From a virus, in IMG/VR virus record IMGVR_UViG_3300032073_005220, positions 1 through 64,000 of that record: a DNA stretch of 64,000 bases; one strand, 5' to 3'. Positions 16,878 through 24,162 of this stretch are shown piece by piece; the first letter of the stretch is position 1; each line of letters starts with the position of its first letter. The position numbers were made by a program, and so were the translations under genes. The notes below the pieces were generated by a model. That model was given only the letters and a program-made list of their open reading frames with translations, was not told where the DNA came from and made no database searches.

Positions 16878-17348
16878 ATGTTTAATAAAAAAATTCTCTA
16901 TGTTGTGCTAATTATATTACTATCTCTAATCATTAAACAGCAGGGTGGTTGTGTTGATACAGTAAAACCTAATCGCCCTGTTGACAATCCTACTCCTGTA
17001 GTTGTGGTCACACCCGAATTAGAATCAAATTTTATATATGACGACCTAGAAAAATCACAAGCACTGGCAAAATTTCACAAAAGAAAAGTGATTATAGTAT
17101 TCGGAGCAGAATGGTGTCCTTATTGCAAAAAAATAAAACAAGACTCTAAATCTATAAAACCATTCGACAAATATATAGTTTGTTTTTTAGACACAGATAA
17201 TAGAAGTGCAAACCAGAAATCTATTAATACATACAGACCAAGAAGCCTGCCAACTTCTATTTTGGTAGATAAACAAGGAAAAGAACTATCTAGAAAAATA
17301 GGATATAGGAACAAGGACTACATTAAATGGCTAAACTCTTTACCCTAA
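16878..17348 (+). CDS. exported thioredoxin-fold protein
   Basis: The 156-residue protein has an N-terminal hydrophobic signal or anchor (ILYVVLIILLSLIIK) followed by QGGC, possibly a lipobox variant. A Pro-rich linker leads to a thioredoxin fold with active site AEWCPYCKKI near residue 77 and cis-Pro loop RSLPTSILVDKQGKEL. It probably acts as a thiol-disulfide exchanger or reductase outside the cytoplasm. The next gene begins inside its end, so it is likely co-expressed with the HExxH and CAP proteins. Confidence 0.78.
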   Translation: MFNKKILYVVLIILLSLIIKQQGGCVDTVKPNRPVDNPTPVVVVTPELESNFIYDDLEKSQALAKFHKRKVIIVFGAEWCPYCKKIKQDSKSIKPFDKYIVCFLDTDNRSANQKSINTYRPRSLPTSILVDKQGKELSRKIGYRNKDYIKWLNSLP

Positions 17349-18136
17349 TATTTATTGTTGTATCATTCAGTATCGCTTTATGTGAAGAAAATAACAACAC
17401 TAAAGCTGTTGTAGGAATGCAACCAAGATCAATACCAATAGATATTGATATATTTGAATTAGAAGAAAAACAAAAATTAAATAAAAGTTCTGTATACAAT
17501 AGGGCTTTAAGTTGTTTTAGCAAACCTTTCGGAGATAAGCATGGAAGAAGTACTAATATTCACGAAACAGTTCATGGTATAAATAATGCTTTGAGTAATA
17601 GCAAAAGAGGATATAGAGGATTCTATTGTGGAACATCTAGAGGTTTATGGCTAAAAGAACCTGATGTAGATATGCTAGATATTATTCCAAACATACCTAA
17701 CGTATTAAGAGAGTATCGCTATTCTTTGTATTTTGTCAGTCAATTAAAATACTGGAGACAAGTAGCATTGTATCCTGTAGACGAATGGAGTGCTTATATT
17801 TGTGGTGCTGAATGTGCGGTAGACGATTATAATCAAAACATCTTGTCTAAAAGTAAGTCAGATAGTGTCTCTGGGGCTTTAGAATTTAGTATATACTGTA
17901 CTGCATTAGCAAAAGCGATTAAGGAAAAGGATAAAGAGTATTGGGATGATTATCCTCATTTTAAAAATACTATAAAGTTTTTTTTAGTTCGATCAGAAAA
18001 AGTTTTTTTTGAAGGAAGATTTATATTTCCTTCCGACAGACAAGAAAGTTTATTAGAAAAACTTCAAAACCACAATGAAGCTAAACCTATTAGAGATTTT
18101 TTAATCAAAGAATTTGATGGAGTATTTATCAAATGA
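17327..18136 (+). CDS. exported protein with HExxH zinc-metallopeptidase motif
   Basis: The 269-residue protein starts with a signal peptide (LFTLIFIVVSFSIALCEE). Near residue 78 it has HETVHGINNAL, a clear HExxH zinc site, and about 65 residues later VDEWSAYICGAE, which could supply the third glutamate ligand as in gluzincins. Several cysteines suggest disulfides, matching the upstream exported thioredoxin-like protein. Proteolytic activity is inferred from motif only, and no named family is recognised. It overlaps both neighbours. Confidence 0.55.
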   Translation: MAKLFTLIFIVVSFSIALCEENNNTKAVVGMQPRSIPIDIDIFELEEKQKLNKSSVYNRALSCFSKPFGDKHGRSTNIHETVHGINNALSNSKRGYRGFYCGTSRGLWLKEPDVDMLDIIPNIPNVLREYRYSLYFVSQLKYWRQVALYPVDEWSAYICGAECAVDDYNQNILSKSKSDSVSGALEFSIYCTALAKAIKEKDKEYWDDYPHFKNTIKFFLVRSEKVFFEGRFIFPSDRQESLLEKLQNHNEAKPIRDFLIKEFDGVFIK

Positions 18137-18537
18137 ATAAATCTGATAGCGTATGGTACATACCTAATCTGTCTAGATTAATAGACTTACATAATGAAGC
18201 TAGAACTGATAATTCTTGGATGTGGAATCTTGATCCATTGTCTATGAATATGGATTTAATGACTTTTGCCGGTCATTGGGCTGAAGAAATGGCTAAACGT
18301 AGTAAATTAATACATAGTGATATGAAGAATATAATGTCCTTGGGTTTTTCAAGTGTTGCAGAAAATATAGCCTATGGACAAAAGACGGAAGATAAGGTTA
18401 TGAAAACTTGGTTAAAAAGTCCCGGTCATAGAAGAAATATACTAAGCAAATCTGTAGATAGTATAGGGTGTGGATTCCGTTACAGTAACTCTAATATTAT
18501 TTATTGGTGTGTTTGTTTTGGAAACAAAAAAGATTAA
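18133..18537 (+). CDS. CAP-domain (SCP/PR-1-like) protein
   Basis: The 134-residue protein is essentially one CAP domain: LHNEARTD at the start, WAEEMAKRSKLIHSDM, VAENIAYG, and TWLKSPGHRRNILSK, followed by GCGFRYS. The conserved His and Glu residues of the CAP cavity are present. Bacterial CAP proteins are usually extracellular, but no signal peptide is visible here, which is odd beside two exported neighbours. It overlaps the metallopeptidase-like gene by ATGA. Its role in infection is unknown. Confidence 0.82.
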   Translation: MNKSDSVWYIPNLSRLIDLHNEARTDNSWMWNLDPLSMNMDLMTFAGHWAEEMAKRSKLIHSDMKNIMSLGFSSVAENIAYGQKTEDKVMKTWLKSPGHRRNILSKSVDSIGCGFRYSNSNIIYWCVCFGNKKD

Positions 18538-18554
18538 GACTAAAGTTTTTATTG

Positions 18555-18582
18555 TTGACAAGACGATATGTTATGATATAAT
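18555..18582 (+). promoter_or_regulatory. sigma70-like promoter
   Basis: TTGACA (18555-18560) and TATAAT (18577-18582), both consensus, are separated by 16 bases, 34 bases before the ATG at 18617. It could also transcribe the tRNA downstream. Confidence 0.75.
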
Positions 18583-18616
18583 AAAATTGTTGTAAGCTGG
18601 ATATTTGGAGGAAAAA

Positions 18617-18889
18617 ATGAAAAAGGACAAGAAAAGAATCCATTGTTCTAATGAAAAATTTTTGGAAGCAGTATATTCAAGCAAGACCTACGCTGAAGTG
18701 TCTTCAAAGACAGGTCAAAGAATTACATCTACTATGGCTAGATATTCTAGAATCAAAAAGAAGTTATCAAAAAAGAATATAAAATTGCCGAGGATGGAAA
18801 GAATGACAAGAATCACCAACCTAAATGATGTAGACGATATAGTGAATATTATAAATAAATTAAAGGCCCAACATTTTGGAACTAATTAA
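18617..18889 (+). CDS. hypothetical basic protein, possible HTH
   Basis: The 90-residue basic protein contains NEKFLEAVYSSKTYAEVSSK, then a serine/arginine-rich helix (STMARYSRIKKKLSKK). The pattern F-x-x-A-x-x-x-x-x-T-x-x-E-V-A/S-x-x-T-G resembles a small helix-turn-helix in phage proteins. DNA binding is likely from composition; no family is certain. The ATG at 18617 has a TGGAGG site. Confidence 0.5.
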   Translation: MKKDKKRIHCSNEKFLEAVYSSKTYAEVSSKTGQRITSTMARYSRIKKKLSKKNIKLPRMERMTRITNLNDVDDIVNIINKLKAQHFGTN

Positions 18890-18894
18890 TATGA

Positions 18895-18968
18895 GGGGCT
18901 GTATTCCAATAGGCAGAGAAAACGGACTTAAAATCCGTACAGTGTCGGTTCGAGTCCGACCAGCCCTA
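18895..18968 (+). tRNA. tRNA-Leu (anticodon UAA), short variable loop
   Basis: The acceptor GGGGCTG (18895-18901) pairs with CAGCCCT (18961-18967). The anticodon stem ACGGA/TCCGT encloses CTTAAAA with anticodon TAA (18929-18931). The T arm is GTCGG-TTCGAGT-CCGAC and the discriminator is A, as in tRNA-Leu. The variable loop is only 5 bases (ACAGT), unlike normal class II bacterial tRNA-Leu, and the D stem is 3 bp. CCA is not encoded. It would read UUA, a very frequent codon in this AT-rich DNA. Confidence 0.85.
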
Positions 18969-19019
18969 TTCAATAAATACAAAAGTGTTTTTGTTTTACC
19001 TTAACTAGAAAGATAGATA

Positions 19020-19181
19020 ATGAATAGTAAGAGTTACTTTATTGTAGCAGCGTTTGCAAGTTTTGTTTTAAGTGTTTCACTTTGGTTTCTTGGAGATCAA
19101 GCCGTTGCACAAGAACAAGGTATCTTTGTTGGCCTATGGGTTCCCAGCATCCTTGCATTAGGGAGTTATTTTAATGGATAA
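19020..19181 (+). CDS. small membrane protein
   Basis: The 53-residue protein has two hydrophobic helices (YFIVAAFASFVLSVSLWFLG, about residues 5-24, and GIFVGLWVPSILALGSYF, about 34-51) joined by a short polar turn. The pattern resembles small membrane proteins of bacterial chromosomes. It overlaps the next gene by 8 bases. Confidence 0.55.
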   Translation: MNSKSYFIVAAFASFVLSVSLWFLGDQAVAQEQGIFVGLWVPSILALGSYFNG

Positions 19182-19377
19182 TTTCGCACTCTTTGTGTGC
19201 GGCATTGTGGTTACGCTCATCGCAGGGATGGGCGTAATCACTTCTCAAGTCTTTTTGGGATATTTTAAATATTTAGAAACCGAAAGACTTAGGCAGCTTA
19301 AAAAAGCACAAGCACAACTACGAGAACTACAAGAACAACAGGAGAAAGAAGATGGAACGGTCAAACAGGCTGTGTAA
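19174..19377 (+). CDS. membrane-anchored coiled-coil protein
   Basis: The 67-residue protein has an N-terminal transmembrane helix (ALFVCGIVVTLIAGMGVI), then a charged coiled coil (LRQLKKAQAQLRELQEQQEKE). The layout is like a phage spanin subunit or a small scaffold, but neither is supported further. Overlaps with neighbours on both sides indicate an operon. Confidence 0.5.
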   Translation: MDNFALFVCGIVVTLIAGMGVITSQVFLGYFKYLETERLRQLKKAQAQLRELQEQQEKEDGTVKQAV

Positions 19378-19672
19378 TGCTTTTGCATTAAACACTAATA
19401 ATAAATCTGTTATTAAAGGATTTGAAATTATCACCTGTAGAGAAATGAATGACTACAATGGTGGTACTATGATACAAGAATTAAAAACAGCAGAAGATTT
19501 TTTAGATACTGACGAGTTTGGTTTAGATGAGCCGTTCTATAGAATATTCTCCATATATAAAAAAGACTACTATAAAAGCAGAAAAGCAATAGCGGATTTT
19601 TATGATATAAAAGAGGCTATGCTTTTTATAGAAGAACTAACAGGAAGTCCCGTTCACATATATTCATACTAA
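19352..19672 (+). CDS. hypothetical protein
   Basis: The 106-residue soluble protein begins inside the previous gene; a later ATG at 19445 is an alternative start. The C-terminal part is acidic and Tyr-rich (IQELKTAEDFLDTDEFGLDE, YKKDYYKSRKAIADFYD). No domain is recognised. It ends four bases before the dehydratase gene. Confidence 0.45.
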   Translation: MERSNRLCNAFALNTNNKSVIKGFEIITCREMNDYNGGTMIQELKTAEDFLDTDEFGLDEPFYRIFSIYKKDYYKSRKAIADFYDIKEAMLFIEELTGSPVHIYSY

Positions 19673-19676
19673 TACC

Positions 19677-20714
19677 ATGCGTAAAAAAATATTGCTTACA
19701 GGCGGCGCAGGATTTATTGGTCATCATTTTGTTGACTATATATTAACACATACTAATTATGATATAATCACCTTAGACAGATTAGACTACAGCGGTAATC
19801 TTAATAGGCTGCATGAAGTTACAAGCGAATTAAACAGATTAGAACGCAAGAGAGTCACTACTATATTCCATGATCTCAAGGCTCCTATTAATTCTCAAAT
19901 TTCTAAATCTATAGGAGATAATATATCTTATATAATTCACATGGCAGCAGGCAGTCATGTAGATAGGAGTATATCAAACCCTTTAGAATTTGTAATGGAT
20001 AATGTTGTAGGTACAGTAAATATACTAGATTATGCTAAAACTTGCGATAATCTTGAGAGATTTATATATTTTTCGACAGACGAAGTATTCGGCCCTGCCC
20101 CAAATAATATAAAATACAAAGAAAACGATAGATATAATTCTACCAATCCTTACAGTGCCTCAAAAGCTGGTGGAGAAGAATTGGTTGTAGCTTATGAAAA
20201 TACATACGGTCTGCCTTGCTACATTACTCATACAATGAATGTATTTGGCGAAAGACAGCATCCAGAAAAATTTATACCTATGTGTATATCTAATATACTT
20301 AGCGAGAAAACAGTAACAATACATAGCAATCCTGAAAAGACTAACGCAGGATCAAGGCATTATATACATGCTAAAGATGTCGCTGATGCTGTTTGGTTTT
20401 TAATGAATTATGATGAGCATAAATTAAAAGTTCAAGATTTTGGTGGGGCAAAGTGCCATAAGTTTAATATTGTTGGGTCAAAAGAAATAGATAATTTAGA
20501 ATTAGCGAATATGATAGCTACTCATCAAAACAAAAAACTAAAATATGAAATGGTAGATTTTCATACGGCTAGACCGGGGCATGATTTAAGGTATGCTTTA
20601 GACGGAAATAAAATGAAAAAGATGGGATGGAAACCTTCTTGTGTAGATAATAGGCTTGGGGAAGTTGTAGATTGGACTATAAATAATGACAGATGGCTTT
20701 TTAATAATTCCTAA
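19677..20714 (+). CDS. NAD-dependent nucleotide-sugar 4,6-dehydratase (RmlB-like)
   Basis: The 345-residue extended short-chain dehydrogenase has the Rossmann motif LLTGGAGFIGHHFVDYIL, LDRLDYSGNLNRL as in dTDP-glucose 4,6-dehydratase, the HMAAGSHVDRSISNP block, STDEVFG and the catalytic YSASK near residue 158. It probably converts a nucleotide-glucose into its 4-keto-6-deoxy form. The donor nucleotide is not certain; dTDP is favoured by the resemblance. A partner thymidylyltransferase is not seen. Confidence 0.82.
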   Translation: MRKKILLTGGAGFIGHHFVDYILTHTNYDIITLDRLDYSGNLNRLHEVTSELNRLERKRVTTIFHDLKAPINSQISKSIGDNISYIIHMAAGSHVDRSISNPLEFVMDNVVGTVNILDYAKTCDNLERFIYFSTDEVFGPAPNNIKYKENDRYNSTNPYSASKAGGEELVVAYENTYGLPCYITHTMNVFGERQHPEKFIPMCISNILSEKTVTIHSNPEKTNAGSRHYIHAKDVADAVWFLMNYDEHKLKVQDFGGAKCHKFNIVGSKEIDNLELANMIATHQNKKLKYEMVDFHTARPGHDLRYALDGNKMKKMGWKPSCVDNRLGEVVDWTINNDRWLFNNS

Positions 20715-20814
20715 CAAATTTCTAACATGCCGGAAATATTGAAAAGGGTATTATACAGCATCAAGGCTAACTGTAGCCTCTCGCCAAACTTCCCCATATA
20801 AGAGGAATTTAATA
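20715..20814 (+). promoter_or_regulatory. leader of the pseudopilin gene
   Basis: This 100-base gap holds GGGTATTATACAG (20746-20758), a possible -10 region without a good -35 box, then a small hairpin GGCT...AGCC near 20765-20778 and a GAGGAA ribosome-binding site (20803-20808). It is the longest leader in this part of the window. Confidence 0.35.
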
Positions 20815-21774
20815 ATGAAAAATCGCAAAGGTTTTACTCTCATCGAATTACTGGTAGTTATTGCAATCATCGGCGTTTTAGTTGGATTATTATTACCTGC
20901 TGTTCAACAGGCTAGAGAAGCAGCACGAAGAATGTCATGTGCAAATAATTTAAAACAGCAAGGACTTGCTATGCACACATACATGGATGCACAAAGATAC
21001 TTTCCTGCTGCTGCATGGACTATAGATTCTGCTGGATCATCTCCTACTGGTAATCGTTCTGGTACAGAACATAGTTGGAGAGCATTCGTTCTTGCTAATT
21101 TAGAGCAAGGTAATACTGGTTATGACTTTAATAAAAACTGGTGGGAAAATACTCAGGCTATCTCTTTGAACGCATCTGTATTTATATGTCCAACAGCAGT
21201 TCCTCCTAATGGTGGTTATGCTAATATTGATGGGCCTACCAGAGATAGCGATAGTGCTGCACCAAGTTTAAATCCTAATAATCTTGGATATACAGATTAT
21301 GAAGTATTTACTGGCGTTAAAGATAAAATCTTTCCTGCTGCTAGCGATCCTTATGCGGCGAAGGATCGTAATGAAGGATGTTTAATTAAAGATGCTGTTA
21401 CTAGAGATGCTCATATTAGAGATGGGTTTTCTAATACTCTTATGATTGTAGAGTGTGCAAGTAGACCTGATGTTTATAAAGCAAGTAATGGTAGATCGCC
21501 AACAGGTGATACTAACCAGTGCATTGGTTGGGCAGATTCATTAGGGCCATTTAAATTACATGGTGTTGATTCTAATGGAGATAAATGTAAGAACTGTGCT
21601 GGTAATGTACCTTTTAATGTAATTAATGATGGTGAAGCATATAGTATGCACCCCGGCGTAATGAATTGCGTATATGCAGATGGTTCTACTAGAACTATTA
21701 ATGATAATGTAGATTTAAGAGCATTTGCTGCTGCTATTACCCGTGCAGGTGGAGAAGTACAAACCATTGATTAA
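20815..21774 (+). CDS. DUF1559 pseudopilin-like protein
   Basis: The 319-residue protein starts with a type IV prepilin/pseudopilin signal: [20 protein letters not shown], cut by prepilin peptidase after the glycine. This continues into [17 protein letters not shown], the hallmark start of the DUF1559 family. Near the C-terminus is the H-X9-DG motif ([12 protein letters not shown]). DUF1559 proteins are massively expanded in Planctomycetes and thought to be exported. A phage copy would depend on host prepilin processing. It has its own 100-base leader and appears slightly less AT-rich than neighbours (by eye), suggesting host origin. Confidence 0.92.
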   Translation: MKNRKGFTLIELLVVIAIIGVLVGLLLPAVQQAREAARRMSCANNLKQQGLAMHTYMDAQRYFPAAAWTIDSAGSSPTGNRSGTEHSWRAFVLANLEQGNTGYDFNKNWWENTQAISLNASVFICPTAVPPNGGYANIDGPTRDSDSAAPSLNPNNLGYTDYEVFTGVKDKIFPAASDPYAAKDRNEGCLIKDAVTRDAHIRDGFSNTLMIVECASRPDVYKASNGRSPTGDTNQCIGWADSLGPFKLHGVDSNGDKCKNCAGNVPFNVINDGEAYSMHPGVMNCVYADGSTRTINDNVDLRAFAAAITRAGGEVQTID

Positions 21775-21952
21775 AAACAAAAGTTCTTGGATTATTATTG
21801 GGTTACTCTTTTTATATCTAATGATGCTTCTCTCTGTTCCAAGGGGAGAAGTATCTGATATGGAGAAAGTTAGACAGTGGAAACCTAGAGATTTTTATTT
21901 GGTCTACAAAATGTGGACTGATGAGGAATACAGGAATGTAAATGGTAAATAA
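21749..21952 (+). CDS. small membrane protein, overlapping pseudopilin end
   Basis: A short frame follows the pseudopilin and overlaps its 3' end, with a GTG start at 21749 as the most plausible of several non-ATG starts. It has one hydrophobic helix ([19 protein letters not shown]) and a polar tail ([19 protein letters not shown]). No family is known, and the start is uncertain. Confidence 0.42.
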   Translation: MEKYKPLIKNKSSWIIIGLLFLYLMMLLSVPRGEVSDMEKVRQWKPRDFYLVYKMWTDEEYRNVNGK

Positions 21953-22508
21953 CGATTATTTGGTTGATATGAGTTGGTGCGACTCTGGTGGATATTGTGA
22001 CTTTATGCCCATCAGAGGAGAAAATAATCTAGGATTTAAAAGTTTTAAAACAAAAAACAGGGCATTAGAATCTATAGATAATCAACTAAAATTAGCCGCA
22101 TTTGATCTTGCTCCGAGGGTCGCCACAGACCTGTGTAAAATTCCATACTCTTATGACCCAGAACTTTTAAAACATTGGAATCCAGAAGAAACTGTGACCT
22201 CTTGGGGCTATGTGACAGAGAAGGCTATGCTTGTTGATGTAGATGATACTCCTTATAATAAACTGCAATCTCTTGTGGATAATGTAAGAGATAAAACAGG
22301 ATTAAAGTTTTGGGATTGCCATTGGACGAATATCGGATATATTAAAAGAGGGCGTAGAAAATTATTAGTATGTATAGATACAGGTGCAGAAAGTTTCACA
22401 CCATATTGTAATGCTTGGGGCTATGAAGAACCGGGGCCAAAATGTCCATACTGCGACAAGTATCAATGTTATTGTTCTGTGGCTTTAACCCATGAGGATT
22501 GTGTTTGA
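21942..22508 (+). CDS. putative kinase-fold protein with C-terminal Cys cluster
   Basis: The 188-residue protein has FWDCHWTNIGYIKRG near residue 124, followed by KLLVCIDTGAES. The order D-x-H-x-x-N then D-T-G mimics the catalytic loop (HxDxxxxN) and DFG metal site of kinase-like phosphotransferases. Upstream ALESIDNQLKLAAFDLAP with WGYVTEKA could be the N-lobe to hinge region, much reduced. The C-terminus holds CPYCDKYQCYC, a possible metal site. The kinase reading is an inference. It lies between the pseudopilin and an epimerase. Confidence 0.45.
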   Translation: MVNNDYLVDMSWCDSGGYCDFMPIRGENNLGFKSFKTKNRALESIDNQLKLAAFDLAPRVATDLCKIPYSYDPELLKHWNPEETVTSWGYVTEKAMLVDVDDTPYNKLQSLVDNVRDKTGLKFWDCHWTNIGYIKRGRRKLLVCIDTGAESFTPYCNAWGYEEPGPKCPYCDKYQCYCSVALTHEDCV

Positions 22509-23398
22509 TGAAATATGTTGTGACGGGTGGTGCTGGATTTATTGGTTCTAATTTAGTAGATAAGCTATTGTCTGAAGATCATAAAGTTATTATTATGGAT
22601 AATCTTTCTACCGGCAATATAAATAATCTTAGTGAAAAAGCCCGCGAATCTTTTATATATAAAGATGTTGCTATGGCTTTGCCTCAAGAATTAAATAGAA
22701 TTTGTGAAGATGTTAATGGTATATTTCACATGGCAGCATTGCCAAGTGTGCAATTCTCTATAGAAAATCCTATGAAAACCATTAATTCAAATTTAATATC
22801 TACCATTAAAATGCTGGAAGTGGCGAGAAAAAATTCTGCTAAATTTGTTTACAGTGGCTCATGCTCTTGTTATGGTAATGCTGATGAAATTCCCACGAAC
22901 GAGAAAGAAAGCATAAAACCTCTAAGTCCTTATGCCTTAAATAAATATCAGGGAGAAGAGTATTGTCAAATGTATTCTAAAATTTATAACTTAAATACTG
23001 TGTGTTTAAGATATTTTAATGTTTACGGATGTAGAATGACCAGTATTGGAGCATACAAAAGTGTTCTTAGTGTATTTTTAGACGCTTACGATAAAAAACA
23101 ACCACTAAATATAGTAAACGATGGTGAACAAAGAAGAGATTTCGTGCATGTATCGGATGTTATATCTGCAAATATAAATGCTATGAATTGTTCTGATCAA
23201 TTAAATATGCCTATAAATATAGGTTCTGGTAAGAATTATTCAGTAAACGAAATAGCTGATTTATTTGGTACAACAAAGAAATATGGAGAAAAAAGAATAG
23301 AACCAAAAGCAACCTTGGCAAATATATCTATAGCTAAAGATGTGTTAAAATGGCAACCTAAAACTAAATTAGAACAATGGATAAAGGAGCAATTATAA
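22508..23398 (+). CDS. NAD-dependent nucleotide-sugar epimerase/dehydratase
   Basis: The 296-residue extended SDR has VVTGGAGFIGSNLVDKLL, MDNLSTGN, FHMAALPSVQFSIENP, the catalytic YALNK near residue 147, LRYFNVYG and RRDFVHVSDV. This set is typical of UDP-glucose/UDP-GlcNAc 4-epimerases and close relatives. It probably supplies an epimerised sugar donor for the transferases here. The ATG at 22508 overlaps the previous stop as TGATG. Confidence 0.82.
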   Translation: MKYVVTGGAGFIGSNLVDKLLSEDHKVIIMDNLSTGNINNLSEKARESFIYKDVAMALPQELNRICEDVNGIFHMAALPSVQFSIENPMKTINSNLISTIKMLEVARKNSAKFVYSGSCSCYGNADEIPTNEKESIKPLSPYALNKYQGEEYCQMYSKIYNLNTVCLRYFNVYGCRMTSIGAYKSVLSVFLDAYDKKQPLNIVNDGEQRRDFVHVSDVISANINAMNCSDQLNMPINIGSGKNYSVNEIADLFGTTKKYGEKRIEPKATLANISIAKDVLKWQPKTKLEQWIKEQL

Positions 23399-23703
23399 TG
23401 CCTTATATTAAAGAGAATGCTAGAAAAGAATTAGATGACTGTATAGAATCTATGGTAGATTGTTTGACTCACGGTAATGAAGAATTAACAAGTGAGGAAT
23501 TTGCTGTTATTTGTGGGGAAATTAACTATACTTTTAGTAGAATAATAGCCAAAACTATTGGTCAAGTATCTTATACTAAAATTGCTATCGCTACTGGTGT
23601 ATTAGAGAATATAAAGCAAGAACTATACAGACGCATGGCATCTCCGTATGAAGACAAAAAAATTGTAGAAAATGGAGATATCAAAGAATACAAGGCCATT
23701 TAA
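23398..23703 (+). CDS. DUF6899-like protein
   Basis: The 101-residue protein begins MPYIKENARKELDD and contains GEINYTFSRIIAKTI, VSYTKIAIATGVLENIKQEL and YRRMASPYEDKKIVENGD. This ordered set of blocks matches a small uncharacterised family (DUF6899) found in phages and bacteria. The ATG at 23398 has a strong AAAGGAGC site. Function is unknown. Confidence 0.7.
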   Translation: MPYIKENARKELDDCIESMVDCLTHGNEELTSEEFAVICGEINYTFSRIIAKTIGQVSYTKIAIATGVLENIKQELYRRMASPYEDKKIVENGDIKEYKAI

Positions 23704-24008
23704 TGGATACAGATAATCAAAAGCTACAAAAATCCATACTAGATAATAAAAAGAGTATACAAGATATACAAAAAGATAATAAAGATATTAAAAAAATACT
23801 ATCTAAGATAGAAAGAAATCTTTCTTTACTCGTCAATAAAATACAAGAGTTTGAAATTGTGTTTGATGCTGCTGAAATTATAGAAGAAGAAATAGAGCGA
23901 CAAATGGAGGATTATAATACGGAATGGTCTCCTTATGATGATGAGGATTTTAAACCAGAAGAATACGAAGATTACGATGCTGACGACGACAACACTCATG
24001 GATTTTGA
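23703..24008 (+). CDS. coiled-coil protein with acidic tail
   Basis: The 101-residue protein has a Lys/Asp/Ile-rich coiled coil over residues 5-60 (SIQDIQKDNKDIKKIL, IERNLSLLVNKIQEFE) and a very acidic C-terminal tail (DDEDFKPEEYEDYDADDD). The acidic end could be a DNA mimic or a protein-docking tail; this is speculation. Overlapping start and stop bases link it to DUF6899. Confidence 0.5.
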   Translation: MDTDNQKLQKSILDNKKSIQDIQKDNKDIKKILSKIERNLSLLVNKIQEFEIVFDAAEIIEEEIERQMEDYNTEWSPYDDEDFKPEEYEDYDADDDNTHGF

Positions 24009-24084
24009 GGATTGGTTTGAAATAGAAGATGAAGATTTAGAGTATCCTTTTCTTCCTTGTTGCGATTCAATTTGGATAGAATAA
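23998..24084 (+). CDS. tiny acidic protein
   Basis: A 28-residue acidic frame (MDFEDWFEIEDEDLEYP...) overlaps the end of the previous gene by 11 bases. It ends just before a strong promoter. It may be real or an artefact of acidic codon runs. Confidence 0.3.
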   Translation: MDFEDWFEIEDEDLEYPFLPCCDSIWIE

Positions 24085-24094
24085 AGATTAATGC

Positions 24095-24123
24095 TTGACA
24101 ACATCTATAGACGATGATATACT
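24095..24123 (+). promoter_or_regulatory. sigma70-like promoter of rIIA with ATCACAGGAC leader
   Basis: TTGACA (24095-24100) and TATACT (24118-24123) are 17 bases apart. The leader reads CTATCACAGGAC and then AACTTTTTGGAGACTATTA before the ATG. It is nearly identical to the leader before the gene at 15387. Confidence 0.8.
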
Positions 24124-24162
24124 TAGGCTATCACAGGACAATAACTTTTTGGAGACTATTAG

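Noticed and set aside
19174-19377. Spanin subunit
   Set aside because: A membrane helix plus coiled coil is too common; no holin, endolysin or outer spanin gene is nearby.
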